64,000 bases of DNA from the IMG/VR virus record IMGVR_UViG_3300042876_000902, positions 1 through 64,000 of that record, one strand, 5' to 3'. This DNA is from a virus. The position numbers were made by a program, and so were the translations under genes. Positions 34,217 through 42,807 of the stretch are shown piece by piece. The notes beneath the pieces are model-generated. The model did no database searches and had not been told where the DNA came from. It saw only the letters and a program-made list of their open reading frames with translations. Within the stretch, counting starts at the first letter, position 1. Each line of letters opens with the position of its first letter.

Positions 34217-35797
34217 CTACTCGCCACTCCGCCGCGCCGCCCGGTACTCCTTCAGCGCGGCGAACATCGCATTCTGACCCTTCTCCTTCCGGTGGAGAGC
34301 GCGGATGACCGTCTCGTCCACCGTCCGCCGGGCCGCGATGGTATGCTCGAAGACCCGGCTCTCCTTCTGGCCGGACCGAAGCTCCCGTCGGATGAACTGG
34401 TCCTTCATCTCGTAGTCCCATGAGGCCGTGTACCAAGCCGCGTGGTGCCCTCCGCCCTGAAGGTTGAGCCCGTGGCCCATGGACGCGGGGTGACCGCAGA
34501 GGACCGGGATCTCCTTCCGGTTCCAGCGGGCGACGATGTCAGCGGTCTCCTTGGGGGAGGTCCCGGAGCCCAGCACCTCGGCCTCGGGCACCGCCTCTCG
34601 GATGCGCTCGAGGTCGTGGTGGAACTCGTAGCCGACGAGGAGCGACTTTCCTTGCAGCTCGTCGATGAGGTCCACGAGGGCCTCGGTCTTCTCGTCGTGC
34701 AGGTGCTTCGTCACCCGCTCCAGCTTCCCCCGCCGGACCTTCTCGATGTAGATCCCTCCCGACGCCACCTGCCGGCACTTGTTCGAGGCGACCGCGGAGT
34801 TGGCAGCCGTCACCTCTTCCCGGTCGATGATGGTGAACAGCTCCTCCTCCAGCTCGTCGTACACTTTGCGGACCTGGGGCGGGAGGTCGACCCACAGGGT
34901 GTTCGGGACCAGCTTGGGGAGCCCGGGGAGGTGGTCCTCAGCCTTCATGGCGAGAGCGAGGTTGCGCATCCGCTCGTAGATGGCGGCCTCCGTCTCCTTG
35001 CTCTTCGGGACCCACGTGTACCCGCCGAAGCCCTTGGGTGTGAAGAACGTGAAGCGGTAGTGGGTGATGTACTGGCCGAGCGTCTTGCCGAGGTCGATGG
35101 TGTACGCCTGGCCGAAGAGCCCCTCCAGCCCGTTCGCGGCCGGGGACCCGGTCAGCCCGTACCTCCTGCGGAACTGGGAGAGGAACGGCTTGAGCGCTTT
35201 GAACCGCTTGGTCTTCGCATGCTTCATCTTCGACAGCTCGTCGACCACGAGCGTGTCGACGCCCTTCTTGTGGATGAGGAAGTCGAGCGGGGCCCCGCGC
35301 TTCGTCCGACACTTGCACCGGGCCTTGCCGTTCCCGGCGCAGGCAGACAGGTGGGACTGATGCCCGCAGTCGGAGCAGGCGGTGATCCACTGGAGCCCGT
35401 CGAAGTTCACGACATAGAGGTTCCCGTCGTCCTGAAGGCGGCTCATCTTGTGGTCGCCGTGGAGCAGCACCTCTTGGAAGTCGTCGCGGAACTCCTCCCA
35501 CTTCGCCAGCTCACCGTCGCCGTCGTGCGTCCACACGCCGTACGCGACCCGGAGCGGCGCGACGACGAGGGCGTTCTTCACCGCCTTCGCCTTCCGCATC
35601 GCCTTCAGTCCGGCCAGCATGATGGACGTCTTCCGCAGCCCCGGCTCGAGGAGCAGCATGGCCTCGGGCCTGGTGACCACGAACCGCGCGGCCTCCCGCT
35701 GGTACGGCGCGGGGACCCACGGCTGCGCGACGATTGAAGAGGAACCCTGCGACGTAGCCGACTGCTTCTTCTGCGGTGTCGAACGTCTTGATGACAT
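34217..35797 (-). CDS. SNF2-type (SF2) DNA helicase/ATPase
   Basis: 526 residues. Helicase landmarks: VPAPYQREAARFVV (Q-like motif), Walker A variant EPGLRKTS (51-58; the usual Gly of GLGKT is Arg), VVDELSKMKHA (motif II as DELS), RYGLTGSPAANG (III), CGHPASMGHGLNLQ (V) and RRELRSGQKE (VI). A Cys cluster (CSDCGHQSHLSACAGNG, about 140-160) is inserted in the first domain. The first 22 residues are low complexity and overlap the VRR-NUC gene out of frame. Role: replication or recombination remodelling. Confidence 0.85.
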   Translation of the reverse strand: MSSRRSTPQKKQSATSQGSSSIVAQPWVPAPYQREAARFVVTRPEAMLLLEPGLRKTSIMLAGLKAMRKAKAVKNALVVAPLRVAYGVWTHDGDGELAKWEEFRDDFQEVLLHGDHKMSRLQDDGNLYVVNFDGLQWITACSDCGHQSHLSACAGNGKARCKCRTKRGAPLDFLIHKKGVDTLVVDELSKMKHAKTKRFKALKPFLSQFRRRYGLTGSPAANGLEGLFGQAYTIDLGKTLGQYITHYRFTFFTPKGFGGYTWVPKSKETEAAIYERMRNLALAMKAEDHLPGLPKLVPNTLWVDLPPQVRKVYDELEEELFTIIDREEVTAANSAVASNKCRQVASGGIYIEKVRRGKLERVTKHLHDEKTEALVDLIDELQGKSLLVGYEFHHDLERIREAVPEAEVLGSGTSPKETADIVARWNRKEIPVLCGHPASMGHGLNLQGGGHHAAWYTASWDYEMKDQFIRRELRSGQKESRVFEHTIAARRTVDETVIRALHRKEKGQNAMFAALKEYRAARRSGE

Positions 35798-36029
35798 AGC
35801 CCAGCCCCTCCAAGAGTCGGTGTATGTACTGCTGAAGCGCCCGCGGCTCCTCGCCGGGGCGCTTGAGTTCGATGAAGAGCGGGGCCCCGCCGGGGATCAG
35901 CAGCATCCGGTCGGGGTACCCACGCCTGCCGCGGAGGTTCAGCTTGACGATCTGCTCAGGCTTGAGGCCGAGGCCTCGGAGTCCGCGGACGAACGTGCGC
36001 TCGACCGCGGACTCCAAGTCCCGGATCAC
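35511..36029 (-). CDS. VRR-NUC nuclease
   Basis: The first 100 residues are a VRR-NUC domain: GRRGYPDRMLL (Asp 40), LFIELKRPG (Glu 54, Lys 56) and LQQYIHRLLEGLGYVIKTF. This family of PD-(D/E)XK nucleases acts on branched DNA. The remaining 72 residues have no protein-like pattern and lie over the helicase gene in another frame. So either the real product is short with a meaningless tail, or a +1 frameshift near 35735 joins it to the helicase. Start overlaps the upstream gene by ATGA. Confidence 0.8.
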   Translation of the reverse strand: MIRDLESAVERTFVRGLRGLGLKPEQIVKLNLRGRRGYPDRMLLIPGGAPLFIELKRPGEEPRALQQYIHRLLEGLGYVIKTFDTAEEAVGYVAGFLFNRRAAVGPRAVPAGGRAVRGHQARGHAAPRAGAAEDVHHAGRTEGDAEGEGGEERPRRRAAPGRVRRVDARRRR

Positions 36030-36544
36030 GGATACAGCTCCACGGAGAGGCGACGGCTGTTCCCAGCGCAGGTGACCGGCCGGGCGTCAGCGCAGTCGAT
36101 GTGAAGTGTCGAGCCGAAGCCGATCTTCACGGTCACGAACCGCGCACCGAGGATGAACGTGACCGCGTCGGCGCCGGGGAGCGGGGTCTCCACCCCGTTC
36201 CTGTCGACCGCCCGGATCGGGATGAGGTCCGGGACTGGGTTGGCCGGGTAGTCCCGAGGCCCGAACGCACCTTCCTTCCCACCGTGTCGTTCGCAGAGAC
36301 CCGTCCTCGTGTCGAACGCCCCGCGGCAGCCCTTCATGTCAGGGCAGAACTTGTCCGCCGGAGCGGCGTACGTGGCCTTCCGCTTCGTCCGGATCGGATG
36401 GGTCACGTCGGTGACGGTGAAGGACGTCCCGATCCGGATCGGTTTCTTCACCCGCGTGTCGCAGAGAAGATCGCCGACCTCCGCCACTTCGTCCACCTTC
36501 AGCCAGCGCCATCCCTTCGGCAGCTTCTCGGTCTTCTTGGCCAT
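36026..36544 (-). CDS. Cys-containing protein of unknown function
   Basis: 172 residues, starting MAKKTEKLPKGW behind AGGAGGGGTG. The N-terminal half is basic; the middle has FCPDMKGCRG and GLCERHGG, a possible zinc site; the C-terminal half is beta-prone (VTFILGARFVTVKIGFG) and ends LSVELYP. I recognise no family. Translationally coupled to the VRR-NUC nuclease. Confidence 0.6.
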   Translation of the reverse strand: MAKKTEKLPKGWRWLKVDEVAEVGDLLCDTRVKKPIRIGTSFTVTDVTHPIRTKRKATYAAPADKFCPDMKGCRGAFDTRTGLCERHGGKEGAFGPRDYPANPVPDLIPIRAVDRNGVETPLPGADAVTFILGARFVTVKIGFGSTLHIDCADARPVTCAGNSRRLSVELYP

Positions 36545-36552
36545 CACCCCTC

Positions 36553-37005
36553 CTACTCGATGTCGACGAGCTTCAGCGCGTTGACGATCTCGGGCGGACC
36601 GATGAGCTTCGTCGTCCCGTCGAGTCGCTTGATCAGCACGGCCCTGGTCGCCGCCACCTGCTCGATCATCAGAATCGCCCACGGGTTGTCGAGGGCCCCG
36701 GGCCGGACCTCCGTGGCGACCGCGAGAGGCGCCCCGGGGACCTCCTTCCCGCGGTAGAACGTCCGTGCCCCGTGCATGATGACTCCGCAGCGGTCGGGGC
36801 GCTGCTCGGGCAGCAGACCCTGCCCGTCCTCCGTCACGTAGAGGCAGAGGAAGTCACGGCAGCGCCCCGGCCTCCGCTCGTAGATGGCGCAGCACCCGGA
36901 GACGAGGTGGTGGCAGGCGTCCTCCTTGAGCTTCTGCAGCTCGGAGATGGCGAACCCGCCCGCTCCGCAGCAGGCATGGCACTCGATGCAGGTGTTCTTG
37001 TTCAT
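36553..37005 (-). CDS. YkgJ-type Cys-cluster protein
   Basis: 150 residues. N-terminal CIECHACCGAGG and the paired HHLVSGCCAIYERRPGRCRDF match the YkgJ/CxxCxxCC family, thought to bind zinc or an iron-sulphur cluster. A Cys after that (FLCLY) completes the pattern. Function in phages is unknown. It lies between two nuclease genes in the replication unit. Confidence 0.75.
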   Translation of the reverse strand: MNKNTCIECHACCGAGGFAISELQKLKEDACHHLVSGCCAIYERRPGRCRDFLCLYVTEDGQGLLPEQRPDRCGVIMHGARTFYRGKEVPGAPLAVATEVRPGALDNPWAILMIEQVAATRAVLIKRLDGTTKLIGPPEIVNALKLVDIE

Positions 37006-37015
37006 GCTCGCCTCC

Positions 37016-37804
37016 CTAGAACTTGCAGAGCCCGGGGCCGTTGCTCGACGCCTTCTTCTTCTGGCCGAACCAGCAGAAGGTGCACATGTTCGACGGGGTC
37101 GGCCGGAACTGGACGTCAGTGAGCATCTTCTTCGTCTTCTTGTCCCACTCCTCGCGGAGGCGATCGGCGTCGTCGGCCCGCTTGTACACCAGCGGCTCGA
37201 GGTGCCCCTGGTCCAAGTACCACAGCTCCGCCTCCACCGCGTCGATGGTGGAGTCGAGGACGAACCCCGCGGCGCCGTAGAGGCTCAGCTGCTCCTTGTT
37301 CTCCTCGCGGACCTGCCCCGTCTTGTAGTCGATGATCTTCATCGTCCGGCCGTGGTCGCCGTCGTAGACGTACCGGCAGTCCATCGTCACGCGGATGACC
37401 GGGAGCGGGAGCCCCTTCTCACGGGCGTCGGAGTCGAACCACTCCGTCAGCTCCCACTTCGCGTCGAAGCCCACCTGCTGCTCCGTCGCGAGGGACCGCT
37501 TGATCTTCCGGAGGTGGGCGAACTCCGCCTTGAAGCACTCGAGGCTCTTGGGGATCTTGGTCTTCGAGACTTTCACGATGCGCTCGGCCCCGGCCACCTT
37601 GACGGTCGCGGAGGTCTTCCCCGTCGACCACAGCTCGGCCTCCTTGTGGATGATGGTGCCGCGCGCCTGGTGCTCGTTGTCCGGCTCCTTGATCTTGTCG
37701 ATGTGCTTGTACCGCGCCATGAGCGGGCACTTCCGGTAGTCGCTGAACCGGGAGTAGGACCACGCGGTGAGCTTCTTCGCAGCTGCCTTCGGCTTGGTCG
37801 GCAT
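37016..37804 (-). CDS. Cas4/RecB-like PD-(D/E)XK exonuclease
   Basis: 262 residues. WSYSRFSDYRKCPLMARYKH is the family N-terminal helix with its Cys; GTIIHKEAE follows; the nuclease core is RVTMDCRYVYDGD and IIDYKTGQVREEN with QLSLYGAAGFV. Near the end MCTFCWFG and GLCKF hold three further Cys, so the four-Cys iron-sulphur arrangement of Cas4/AddB-type nucleases is plausible. It lies immediately downstream of DNA polymerase; likely role in DNA end processing or recombination. Confidence 0.85.
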   Translation of the reverse strand: MPTKPKAAAKKLTAWSYSRFSDYRKCPLMARYKHIDKIKEPDNEHQARGTIIHKEAELWSTGKTSATVKVAGAERIVKVSKTKIPKSLECFKAEFAHLRKIKRSLATEQQVGFDAKWELTEWFDSDAREKGLPLPVIRVTMDCRYVYDGDHGRTMKIIDYKTGQVREENKEQLSLYGAAGFVLDSTIDAVEAELWYLDQGHLEPLVYKRADDADRLREEWDKKTKKMLTDVQFRPTPSNMCTFCWFGQKKKASSNGPGLCKF

Positions 37805-37815
37805 GTGATTCCCTT

Positions 37816-39819
37816 TCAGGCCGCGAGCTTCGTCGCGACCAGCTGGCCCTTCTTGTCGTATGGCTGCAGCGCCCCGAAGCTCTCGTCGGACCACGTCCCC
37901 TCCGAGAGCATCGCGACGTCGAACTCGATGGACTCCATGCAGCTCCGCAGCAGCTCCATCCCTTCCCGCGCCTTGGCCCTCGGGACCGAGGCGACCATCT
38001 CGTCGTGGATCGACAGCAGCAGCTTCATCCACTTCGGCTTTGCGTTGTGAATCCGGATCATCGCCTCCTTCGTGCAGTCCGCCGCCGACCCTTGGATGAG
38101 GGTATTCACCATCTTGTAGTCGAAGTGGACGATCTTCCCGTCGATGACCTTCGGCTCCTCGCAGAAGATCTCCCGCCCTCCCCACGTGACGATGGGCTCC
38201 TTGGCCTTCGCCCGCCTCTCCATCTCCCGGTACATCTCCTTCAGACCGGGGTAGATGCCGTAGATGGCGTTCCGCACCTGCCTGGCCTCGTTCACCTCCA
38301 GCCCCGACCGCTCGGCCATCAGGCCGACGCCCATCCCGTACATGATGCCGAGGTTGAAGCCCTTGACGACCTTGCGCTTGTAGTGTCGACCCGCCGCCTC
38401 CAACTTCGCCTTCGCGTCGTCATGGAAGTCGATCCACGGGTTGGCGAGGTACGCCTCCAGCAGCCTCCCGCCGCCCTCCACTGCCTGCTCGAAGTGGGCG
38501 AGGATCCGCGGCTCCTGCTGCGAGTAGTCGCGGTCGATCAGCACGTCGTCCTCACCCCACGGGAGCACGTAGGCCCGGACGTTGGGCGCGGGCGGGAGGA
38601 GGAATGGTGCGTCGGGTAGGCTCGCCTTGAGCTTCGCCGCCTCGTCATCCGTCACTTCGTGCTCTCGAGCCCACTCGGCCGTAACCTCGTGCCTGAAGAG
38701 CGGCTCGAACTCCTTGGCCATGTTCTGGAAGTTGGGCGACGACTGCGCGCGGCCGGTCTTCGCGCCGCCGGTGCCCTTGCCCTTGTCCCGCCTGGTCGTG
38801 TACCAATCGGTGTAGATGAACCCGCCCGATGCGGACGCCGTCTCCAGCCACGGGCGGATGAACGTCTTCAGGACCGTCGAGAGCTGGGCCCGCCGCTTGA
38901 GGACGTGGAGGATCTGCCGGTCCTTGATGCCCGCCGCGAGGGCGTCCTTGTTCACCTCCCACTTGCCCTTCGATGTCTTGTTCAGCTCCGCGACCCCGGC
39001 CCGGACGAGCGCGGCCCCGAGCTGGTCCGGGCTGTTCCAGTTGATCTCGCCGCGGACCCGGAGGCGCTTCGCCAGCCACTGGTCGATCTTCGAGAGCACC
39101 ATGGAGACGCCGTGCTCGTCGCGGGCCAGTGCCTCGACGTCGACCCGCACTCCCTGGTTCTCCATCTCCCAGATGACCGGGAGCAGGCGCCGCTCGCGAT
39201 CGTAGGCGCCGGTCATCCCGCGCCGCTCCAGCTCGGGCAGCACTTTGGCCCCGAGCCCGTGGGTGCGGTCGGTGTCGCCCTCCGCGTACTCCGCCACCAG
39301 CTCGGCCGGGGCGAAGGCGATGTACGCACCCACGTAGAAGTCGCTGTCCTTCGAGGTCGACAGCTTGATGCCGCGCGAGGCGAGGGGCTGGTTCTTCATC
39401 AGCCAGTCCTCGACGGCGTCGCGCTCCTCCTGCTTCCACCCGAGGAGGCGGTCGGCCGACGGCTTGAGGGCGTAGGTGGATGCGTACGGGTCCTTGAGGA
39501 AGAGCGCGGGCATCGTGTCATGGTACCGGTCCCACGGGAGGAACGGGAGGTCGAGGTGCACCGCGGCGACCTCAGCGTCGAACTTGACGTGATGCATGAG
39601 GATGGGGCGCCCGGAGTCGTACGCCTCCCCGACCGCACGCCGCGCCTCCTCCCACGTGGAGTTGTTCTTGCCGACCTCGTGGCCCCAGCTGTAGTACCGG
39701 CTCTTGCCCGTCCCGAGCTTCACGGACACGCCGACCGGAGAGGGCGGGTGGTGCGGACGGCCGATGATCGGCAGCGACTCGAAGTCGATGGTCGCCGCTT
39801 CCCGCGGGTTGAAGATCAT
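37816..39819 (-). CDS. DNA polymerase, family A
   Basis: 667 residues with 3'-5' exonuclease and polymerase domains. Exo I is IDFESLP (Asp 12, Glu 14), Exo II HHVKFDAEV, Exo III YAEGDTDRTHG. Motif A is LIDRDYSQQEPRILAHF (about 425-440), motif B YKRKVVKGFNLGIMYGMG (about 480-497), motif C LSIHDEMVASVP (about 600). The residue at the E. coli Pol I Phe-762 position is Leu. No 5'-3' exonuclease domain, as usual in phages. The start at 39819 follows GAGGTCAGCAC. It is the replicative polymerase. Confidence 0.95.
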   Translation of the reverse strand: MIFNPREAATIDFESLPIIGRPHHPPSPVGVSVKLGTGKSRYYSWGHEVGKNNSTWEEARRAVGEAYDSGRPILMHHVKFDAEVAAVHLDLPFLPWDRYHDTMPALFLKDPYASTYALKPSADRLLGWKQEERDAVEDWLMKNQPLASRGIKLSTSKDSDFYVGAYIAFAPAELVAEYAEGDTDRTHGLGAKVLPELERRGMTGAYDRERRLLPVIWEMENQGVRVDVEALARDEHGVSMVLSKIDQWLAKRLRVRGEINWNSPDQLGAALVRAGVAELNKTSKGKWEVNKDALAAGIKDRQILHVLKRRAQLSTVLKTFIRPWLETASASGGFIYTDWYTTRRDKGKGTGGAKTGRAQSSPNFQNMAKEFEPLFRHEVTAEWAREHEVTDDEAAKLKASLPDAPFLLPPAPNVRAYVLPWGEDDVLIDRDYSQQEPRILAHFEQAVEGGGRLLEAYLANPWIDFHDDAKAKLEAAGRHYKRKVVKGFNLGIMYGMGVGLMAERSGLEVNEARQVRNAIYGIYPGLKEMYREMERRAKAKEPIVTWGGREIFCEEPKVIDGKIVHFDYKMVNTLIQGSAADCTKEAMIRIHNAKPKWMKLLLSIHDEMVASVPRAKAREGMELLRSCMESIEFDVAMLSEGTWSDESFGALQPYDKKGQLVATKLAA

Positions 39820-39884
39820 GTGCTGACCTCGGGTGAAAGAAAGGCGGGCCCGCCCCGAAGGGCGAGCCCGCCGCGTGGCGACTG

Positions 39885-40661
39885 CTAGAACTTCTTGCCC
39901 TTCGCCTTGCCGGGCTTGCCCTTGCCGGCCTTGACCTTCGAGTCGTCCGGCTTGGGGAACGGGAACTCGATGAGCTTCCGGACCTCCGCGTTCCGCTTCA
40001 TCAGCACCGGGATGATGGCGGCCGGGGCCTTGGCGATCGGCTCGAAGTAGATGACCTTCTCCTTGAGCTGCATCTTCGTGAAGACCGCGTGCGGCGGGAC
40101 GTTGAGGGACCCGCTGACCTGCTTCACGTAGTTGCCGAAGCCCTTGAGCGAGGTGGGCGGGACGGTGAAGTAGCCCGCCTGCTTCTCGAACTCCTCCGGG
40201 TCCTTGAACGGCGTGAACTTCGTCTCGCTCTCGTACGTGCCGGCCGGGATGAGCGCCAGGCGGATGCCGTTCTTGCACGCCTTCGCGTTGCCCTCGCCGG
40301 AGCCGAAGACGTTGTACTCGCAGGAGGCGCAGTCGGCGCACTTCTTGTCGGGCGAGTCGGCGTGCGGGAAGATGTCCTTCTCGTTCGACTTGCGGCCGAA
40401 CGCGTAGCACACCGGCTGCTGCGACTTCCCCTTCGTGAACTTCTCGGGGTAGAAGGCGTTGCTGTACACGAAGTCGACGACGATGGCGCCGACCTGGTTG
40501 TACGGGAGGGCGACGCCGCCGAACGTCAGCTTGTCGTCCTTGATGCTGAAGAACTCGCCCCCGCCGATCCCGGCGACGGCGTCGGCCGCCTCCTTCGCCT
40601 GCTTGGCCAGCTCCTCGTCGTACCGCATGATGCTCTGGTTGTCGCCGCTCTTCTTGGCCAT
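39885..40661 (-). CDS. Zinc-ribbon protein, possible ssDNA-binding role
   Basis: 258 residues, starting MAKKSGDNQS behind AGGAGAAAG. The middle has KCADCASCEYNVFG with a further AKACKNG, a four-Cys ribbon; a beta-rich region follows, and the end is Lys/Gly-rich (GKGKPGKAKGKKF). Just upstream of DNA polymerase, the position of ssDNA-binding proteins, but I see no OB-fold proof. The open frame extends 5' through a coding-looking MKKRREAQEKEQ stretch, so a GTG near 40750 could be an earlier start. Confidence 0.55.
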   Translation of the reverse strand: MAKKSGDNQSIMRYDEELAKQAKEAADAVAGIGGGEFFSIKDDKLTFGGVALPYNQVGAIVVDFVYSNAFYPEKFTKGKSQQPVCYAFGRKSNEKDIFPHADSPDKKCADCASCEYNVFGSGEGNAKACKNGIRLALIPAGTYESETKFTPFKDPEEFEKQAGYFTVPPTSLKGFGNYVKQVSGSLNVPPHAVFTKMQLKEKVIYFEPIAKAPAAIIPVLMKRNAEVRKLIEFPFPKPDDSKVKAGKGKPGKAKGKKF

Positions 40662-40756
40662 TTGTTCTTTCTCCTGTGCTTCGCGTCGCTTCTTCATCTC
40701 GTCGATGGTGACGAGACGTCCGTTGACGATGATACCCTCTCTGCAGAACTGCACGA

Positions 40757-41164
40757 CTACGCCTTCACGATGCTGATCTTCTTCTTGATGAACTTCGTGA
40801 TGCCCGGGACCTTCTTCCCGGCTGCCCACATCTCCGCGATGGCCGTGGACGACAGCCGCTTCTGGATGAGGTGGAACGCGCCGGTCTTCCTCACGTACTT
40901 GTAGAAGGCCTCGTCGCCGCCGTCCTTCGCGAACACCGGGATGTCCTTCTTCACCAGCTTGGCCTTCCCCTTCTTCCCGGCGACGATCTCCGCCTCCATC
41001 CCCTCGAGCACTGAGATGAGGTGAAGCTCGAGTGCGTTCTCCTCCGCCTCGTACTTCGCCACCTCCTTCTGCAGCTTGGCCTTCTTCTCGCCCAGCTCCT
41101 TGAACCGGTCGACGCAGGCGCCGGGCGTCTTCGGGAACGTGAACTGCTTGACCTCGTCGCTCAC
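40757..41164 (-). CDS. Helical protein of unknown function
   Basis: 135 residues from a GTG with GCGAGGTGAACGC. Residues 20-60 form a charged coiled coil (RFKELGEKKAKLQKEVAKYE). The C-terminal half has a LIQKRLSSTAIAEMWAAG segment and a basic, hydrophobic end (PGITKFIKKKISIVKA). Lying between ThyX and the zinc-ribbon protein, it is likely a replication accessory factor, but I do not recognise it. Confidence 0.6.
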   Translation of the reverse strand: MSDEVKQFTFPKTPGACVDRFKELGEKKAKLQKEVAKYEAEENALELHLISVLEGMEAEIVAGKKGKAKLVKKDIPVFAKDGGDEAFYKYVRKTGAFHLIQKRLSSTAIAEMWAAGKKVPGITKFIKKKISIVKA

Positions 41165-41817
41165 GCGTTCACCTCGCGGTCGAAGACCTCCGGGCAGAGG
41201 TCGATCAGCTCCCGCCGCACCATCCCGGCGACCTCCCGCATCTGCGGGTGGGCTGCGGGCGCCGTCCGGAGCTTCAGGAAGTGGAGCCACTCCCGGAAGT
41301 TCATCTTGACGCAGATCTCCGTCTTGAGGCACGTCGGGAGAACCGACCGCGCGATCTGCGGCGCCGCCCCGTGGTCGACGAGGTTCAGGTACGCCGCCTC
41401 AGCGCGGAGCATCGCGTCCTCCCATTCCCGGCGCTGCCATTCGTCGAGCCCCGGAGGCATGATCACCGCGATCTCCCCGCCGCGCTTCTCACTCGCGTAG
41501 TTGCAGTAGCGAGTGCTCTCCTGGGCGTAGGAGGCGATCCGGTGGCGGACGATCTCGTGGGAGACGCCGCGGTCGCAGACGATGCGGAACGTCGCGTCAC
41601 CGAACTCGAGCATCGCGTCGTGGTGCATGCCCGCGAGCTTCGTGATGAGCTTCGCCGCGGAGCCGGGGGAGATGAGCCCCTCCGACTTGTAGCAGGTCCG
41701 CGCCGCCGCCTCGATGGCGAGGGCGCCCTCGGAGGCCGACCGCATCAGCTCCTCGGGCGGTGTCTGGGCGAGGACCGACGCCGCGATGAGCGTCGCGCTC
41801 TGGCTGACGATCTTCAC
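41161..41817 (-). CDS. thyX: Flavin-dependent thymidylate synthase
   Basis: 218 residues from a GTG overlapping the regulator upstream. The ThyX signature RHRx7S is intact at residues 91-101 (RHRIASYAQES), followed by TRYCNY. The C-terminal half has LPTCLKTEICVKMNFREW and a helix with REVAGMVRREL. It makes dTMP from dUMP using FAD and methylenetetrahydrofolate. With dCMP deaminase and dTMP kinase it gives a full thymidylate route, leaving the other thymidylate-synthase homologue free for a different substrate. Confidence 0.94.
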   Translation of the reverse strand: MKIVSQSATLIAASVLAQTPPEELMRSASEGALAIEAAARTCYKSEGLISPGSAAKLITKLAGMHHDAMLEFGDATFRIVCDRGVSHEIVRHRIASYAQESTRYCNYASEKRGGEIAVIMPPGLDEWQRREWEDAMLRAEAAYLNLVDHGAAPQIARSVLPTCLKTEICVKMNFREWLHFLKLRTAPAAHPQMREVAGMVRRELIDLCPEVFDREVNA

Positions 41818-42131
41818 TTGGGCCTCACCAGCTTCTGGAGCGCGTGGGCGAGGACGAAGCTCATCAGCTCCTGCGCGCCGTCGAGGTCCAGCTTGCGGTA
41901 GATGTGCTTCCGCCGGGTGCGGACGGTGTCGGGCCTGGCGTTCTCAGCGTTCGCCACGTCCTTCGCCCGCATGCCCTTCACGATGTTCAGCACCTCGTGG
42001 CGCTGGATGCCGCTCAGCGAGTCGGCGCCGGGCTGGGTCAGCAGCCACTCCTTCACGAGGGCTTCGCGCTCGACGTCCACGGGGTCGCGCTCCGGCGGCG
42101 GCGGGATGTTCGGCAGGTTCTGCTGGGTCAT
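41814..42131 (-). CDS. LuxR/GerE-type HTH regulator
   Basis: 105 residues. The C-terminal helix-turn-helix shows the LuxR pattern: LSGIQRHEVLNIVKGM, then AKDVANAENARPDTVRTRRKHIYRKL. The N-terminal 40 residues are Pro-rich and acidic and hold no known sensor domain. Such small phage members usually control their own gene block. It is embedded between dTMP kinase and ThyX with a GTGA overlap, so it could act on this middle unit. Targets unknown. Confidence 0.8.
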   Translation of the reverse strand: MTQQNLPNIPPPPERDPVDVEREALVKEWLLTQPGADSLSGIQRHEVLNIVKGMRAKDVANAENARPDTVRTRRKHIYRKLDLDGAQELMSFVLAHALQKLVRPK

Positions 42132-42135
42132 GACG

Positions 42136-42807
42136 TCACTCCCCTCTCGTCTGCTTGTGATGGTTGTACCTCTCCATGATCGCTTCGTGCACCGCCTCGA
42201 CCGGGCGGGTTCCGTCCACGACGATCCACGACTCGTCGCTCATCGCCTCGTCATGCCACAGCTGGTCGTACCCGTCGACCACTTGCTCGATGAAGCCGGG
42301 CTTCCCCTCGTAGCGGTCGGGGTTCCCGCGGGCCGCGAGGCGCTCGACGCACACGCTCGCCGGGACGTGGACGAGCACGTTGAGGTCGGCCTGCGGGAGC
42401 AGCTCATGCATCTGCTTCAGGTGCTCGAGGTTGAGCCCGTCGGCGCTGCCGTACACGAGGCCCGACTGGTAGTACCGGTCGCAGACCATCCCCGCGACGC
42501 GACCGAGCCCGAGGTGGGCCCGGCGGAGCTTCCGCCCGACCTCCATCCGGTTCGCGAGCATCATCGCTTGGAACATCAGGGCGTCGTCGAGCACATCCGC
42601 TTCGATGAACTCGACCGAAGCGGCGTGGTCGCCGACGTCGGCGTAGGCCCCCAGCTTCAGCTGGCCCTTCAGGTGCCGGTCGATGAGCTTCCCGATCGGA
42701 GTGCTCCGGTCCGGGAACCGCTGGAGGTCGAAGCCCAGCCGGTCCGCGAGCATCTTCGCCTGGGTGGACTTGCCCGAGCCGTCCGGGCCTTCGATGGTGA
42801 TGATCAT
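42136..42807 (-). CDS. tmk: Thymidylate kinase
   Basis: 223 residues. Walker A EGPDGSGKST (about 6-15), FPDRSTPIGKLI (substrate-binding), and VCDRYYQSGLVYG, the DRY motif of dTMP kinases. The C-terminal half has a LID-like region with AARGNPDRYEGKPG. It phosphorylates dTMP to dTDP; it also could accept a modified pyrimidine. It is a more complete Tmk than the kinase at 32032. ATG overlaps the stop of the upstream gene, with GGAGGTCTC before it. Confidence 0.88.
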   Translation of the reverse strand: MIITIEGPDGSGKSTQAKMLADRLGFDLQRFPDRSTPIGKLIDRHLKGQLKLGAYADVGDHAASVEFIEADVLDDALMFQAMMLANRMEVGRKLRRAHLGLGRVAGMVCDRYYQSGLVYGSADGLNLEHLKQMHELLPQADLNVLVHVPASVCVERLAARGNPDRYEGKPGFIEQVVDGYDQLWHDEAMSDESWIVVDGTRPVEAVHEAIMERYNHHKQTRGE

